From Verrucomicrobiales bacterium (GTDB taxonomy: Bacteria; Verrucomicrobiota; Verrucomicrobiia; Verrucomicrobiales; DEV007), in NCBI GenBank assembly GCA_029210205.1, contig JARGOD010000025.1:1-53019 (forward strand): a stretch of 53,019 bases of DNA, read 5' to 3'. The notes beneath the pieces were generated by a model. That model was not told the origin of the DNA. It did not search any database and saw only the letters and a list, made by a program, of their open reading frames with translations. The translations under genes and the position numbers were made by a program. Positions 52,991 to 53,019 of this stretch are shown piece by piece (position 1 is the first letter of the stretch; every line of letters starts with the position of its first letter).

Positions 52991-53019
52991 ATGAGCAACT
53001 TTGAACAAGAGTTTGTGCA
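52991..53019 (+). CDS. Start of a further gene, cut by the window end
   Basis: An ATG at 52991 preceded by GGGGAC and followed by nine open codons reading MSNFEQEFV. It fits the beginning of a gene, but the sequence is too short to identify it or to be certain that it is coding. Confidence 0.3.

Noticed and set aside
1-53019. CRISPR arrays, insertion sequences, integrases, tRNA or rRNA genes
   Set aside because: No regular repeats, transposase or integrase motifs, or tRNA-like T-loop sequences were found by eye.

Overview
The window is a chromosomal segment of a Gram-negative bacterium, most likely a verrucomicrobium (PVC superphylum). This assignment rests on the family mix: secreted sulfatase, Tat-exported DUF1552 protein, YHYH-domain protein, cytochrome c fused to a PA14-like sensor domain, an SHD1-type domain on an exported esterase, a membrane-anchored Ser/Thr kinase with a LamG-like ectodomain, a SET-domain protein, and many signal peptides and lipoboxes. 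It is inferred by recall of families, not by a search. About 42 protein genes fill nearly the whole window. I see no rRNA, tRNA, CRISPR array, insertion sequence or phage gene. Clear Shine-Dalgarno sequences are rare, so many starts were chosen from family N-termini, signal peptides and gene overlaps.

Layout. 1-6303 (+): 3' part of miaB, a membrane protein, glucuronate isomerase, an FAD oxidoreductase and an aldo/keto reductase joined by overlapping stop/start codons, then a PHP-family histidinol-phosphatase-like enzyme. 6300-8883 (-): a compact accessory operon of a 73-residue protein, a GAF-domain protein, a subtilisin-like protease without signal peptide and a PqqD-like/membrane/coiled-coil protein with its own promoter. 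8884-9618: the only long non-coding stretch, with a promoter, two strong hairpins, a terminator on the opposite strand and a palindrome just before smc. 9619-14848 (+): smc, a DsbD-N-like secreted protein and a SET methyltransferase. 14855-17601 (-): YHYH protein, LysM lipoprotein, thioredoxin-fold protein. 17792-20973 (+): cytochrome c/PA14 protein and a secreted beta-propeller. 21229-26496: flippase (+), then RluA-family pseudouridine synthase, SGNH hydrolase, ECF sigma factor and an orphan ABC ATPase (all -). 26558-29538 (+): glycosyltransferase with a long disordered tail, and an exported esterase. 29551-37132 (-): Ser/Thr kinase, Cys-rich exported protein, then HlyD-type adaptor, ABC ATPase, two FtsX-type permeases and a lipoprotein. 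37274-43001 and on to 45006: a LamG/DUF1080-like protein, a Gfo/Idh/MocA oxidoreductase (-), then a sucrose operon (+): phosphatase, synthase, fructokinase, amylosucrase. 45085-53019: sulfatase, DUF1552 protein and diheme cytochrome c (-), ABC-F ATPase, parallel beta-helix protein, a small lipoprotein and the first codons of another gene.

How parts work together. The sucrose operon can make sucrose from UDP-glucose and fructose-6-phosphate and then split it into glucan and fructose, the fructose being re-phosphorylated; the same gene set is known from halophilic methylotrophs, which suggests osmoprotection coupled to carbon storage. The kinase/exporter block looks like a MacAB/DevBCA-type envelope export system with two dedicated exported partners. 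The GAF/subtilisin/PqqD-like operon is the best candidate for an undescribed system: a cytoplasmic protease encoded with a likely ligand sensor, a small possible substrate or inhibitor, and a membrane partner.
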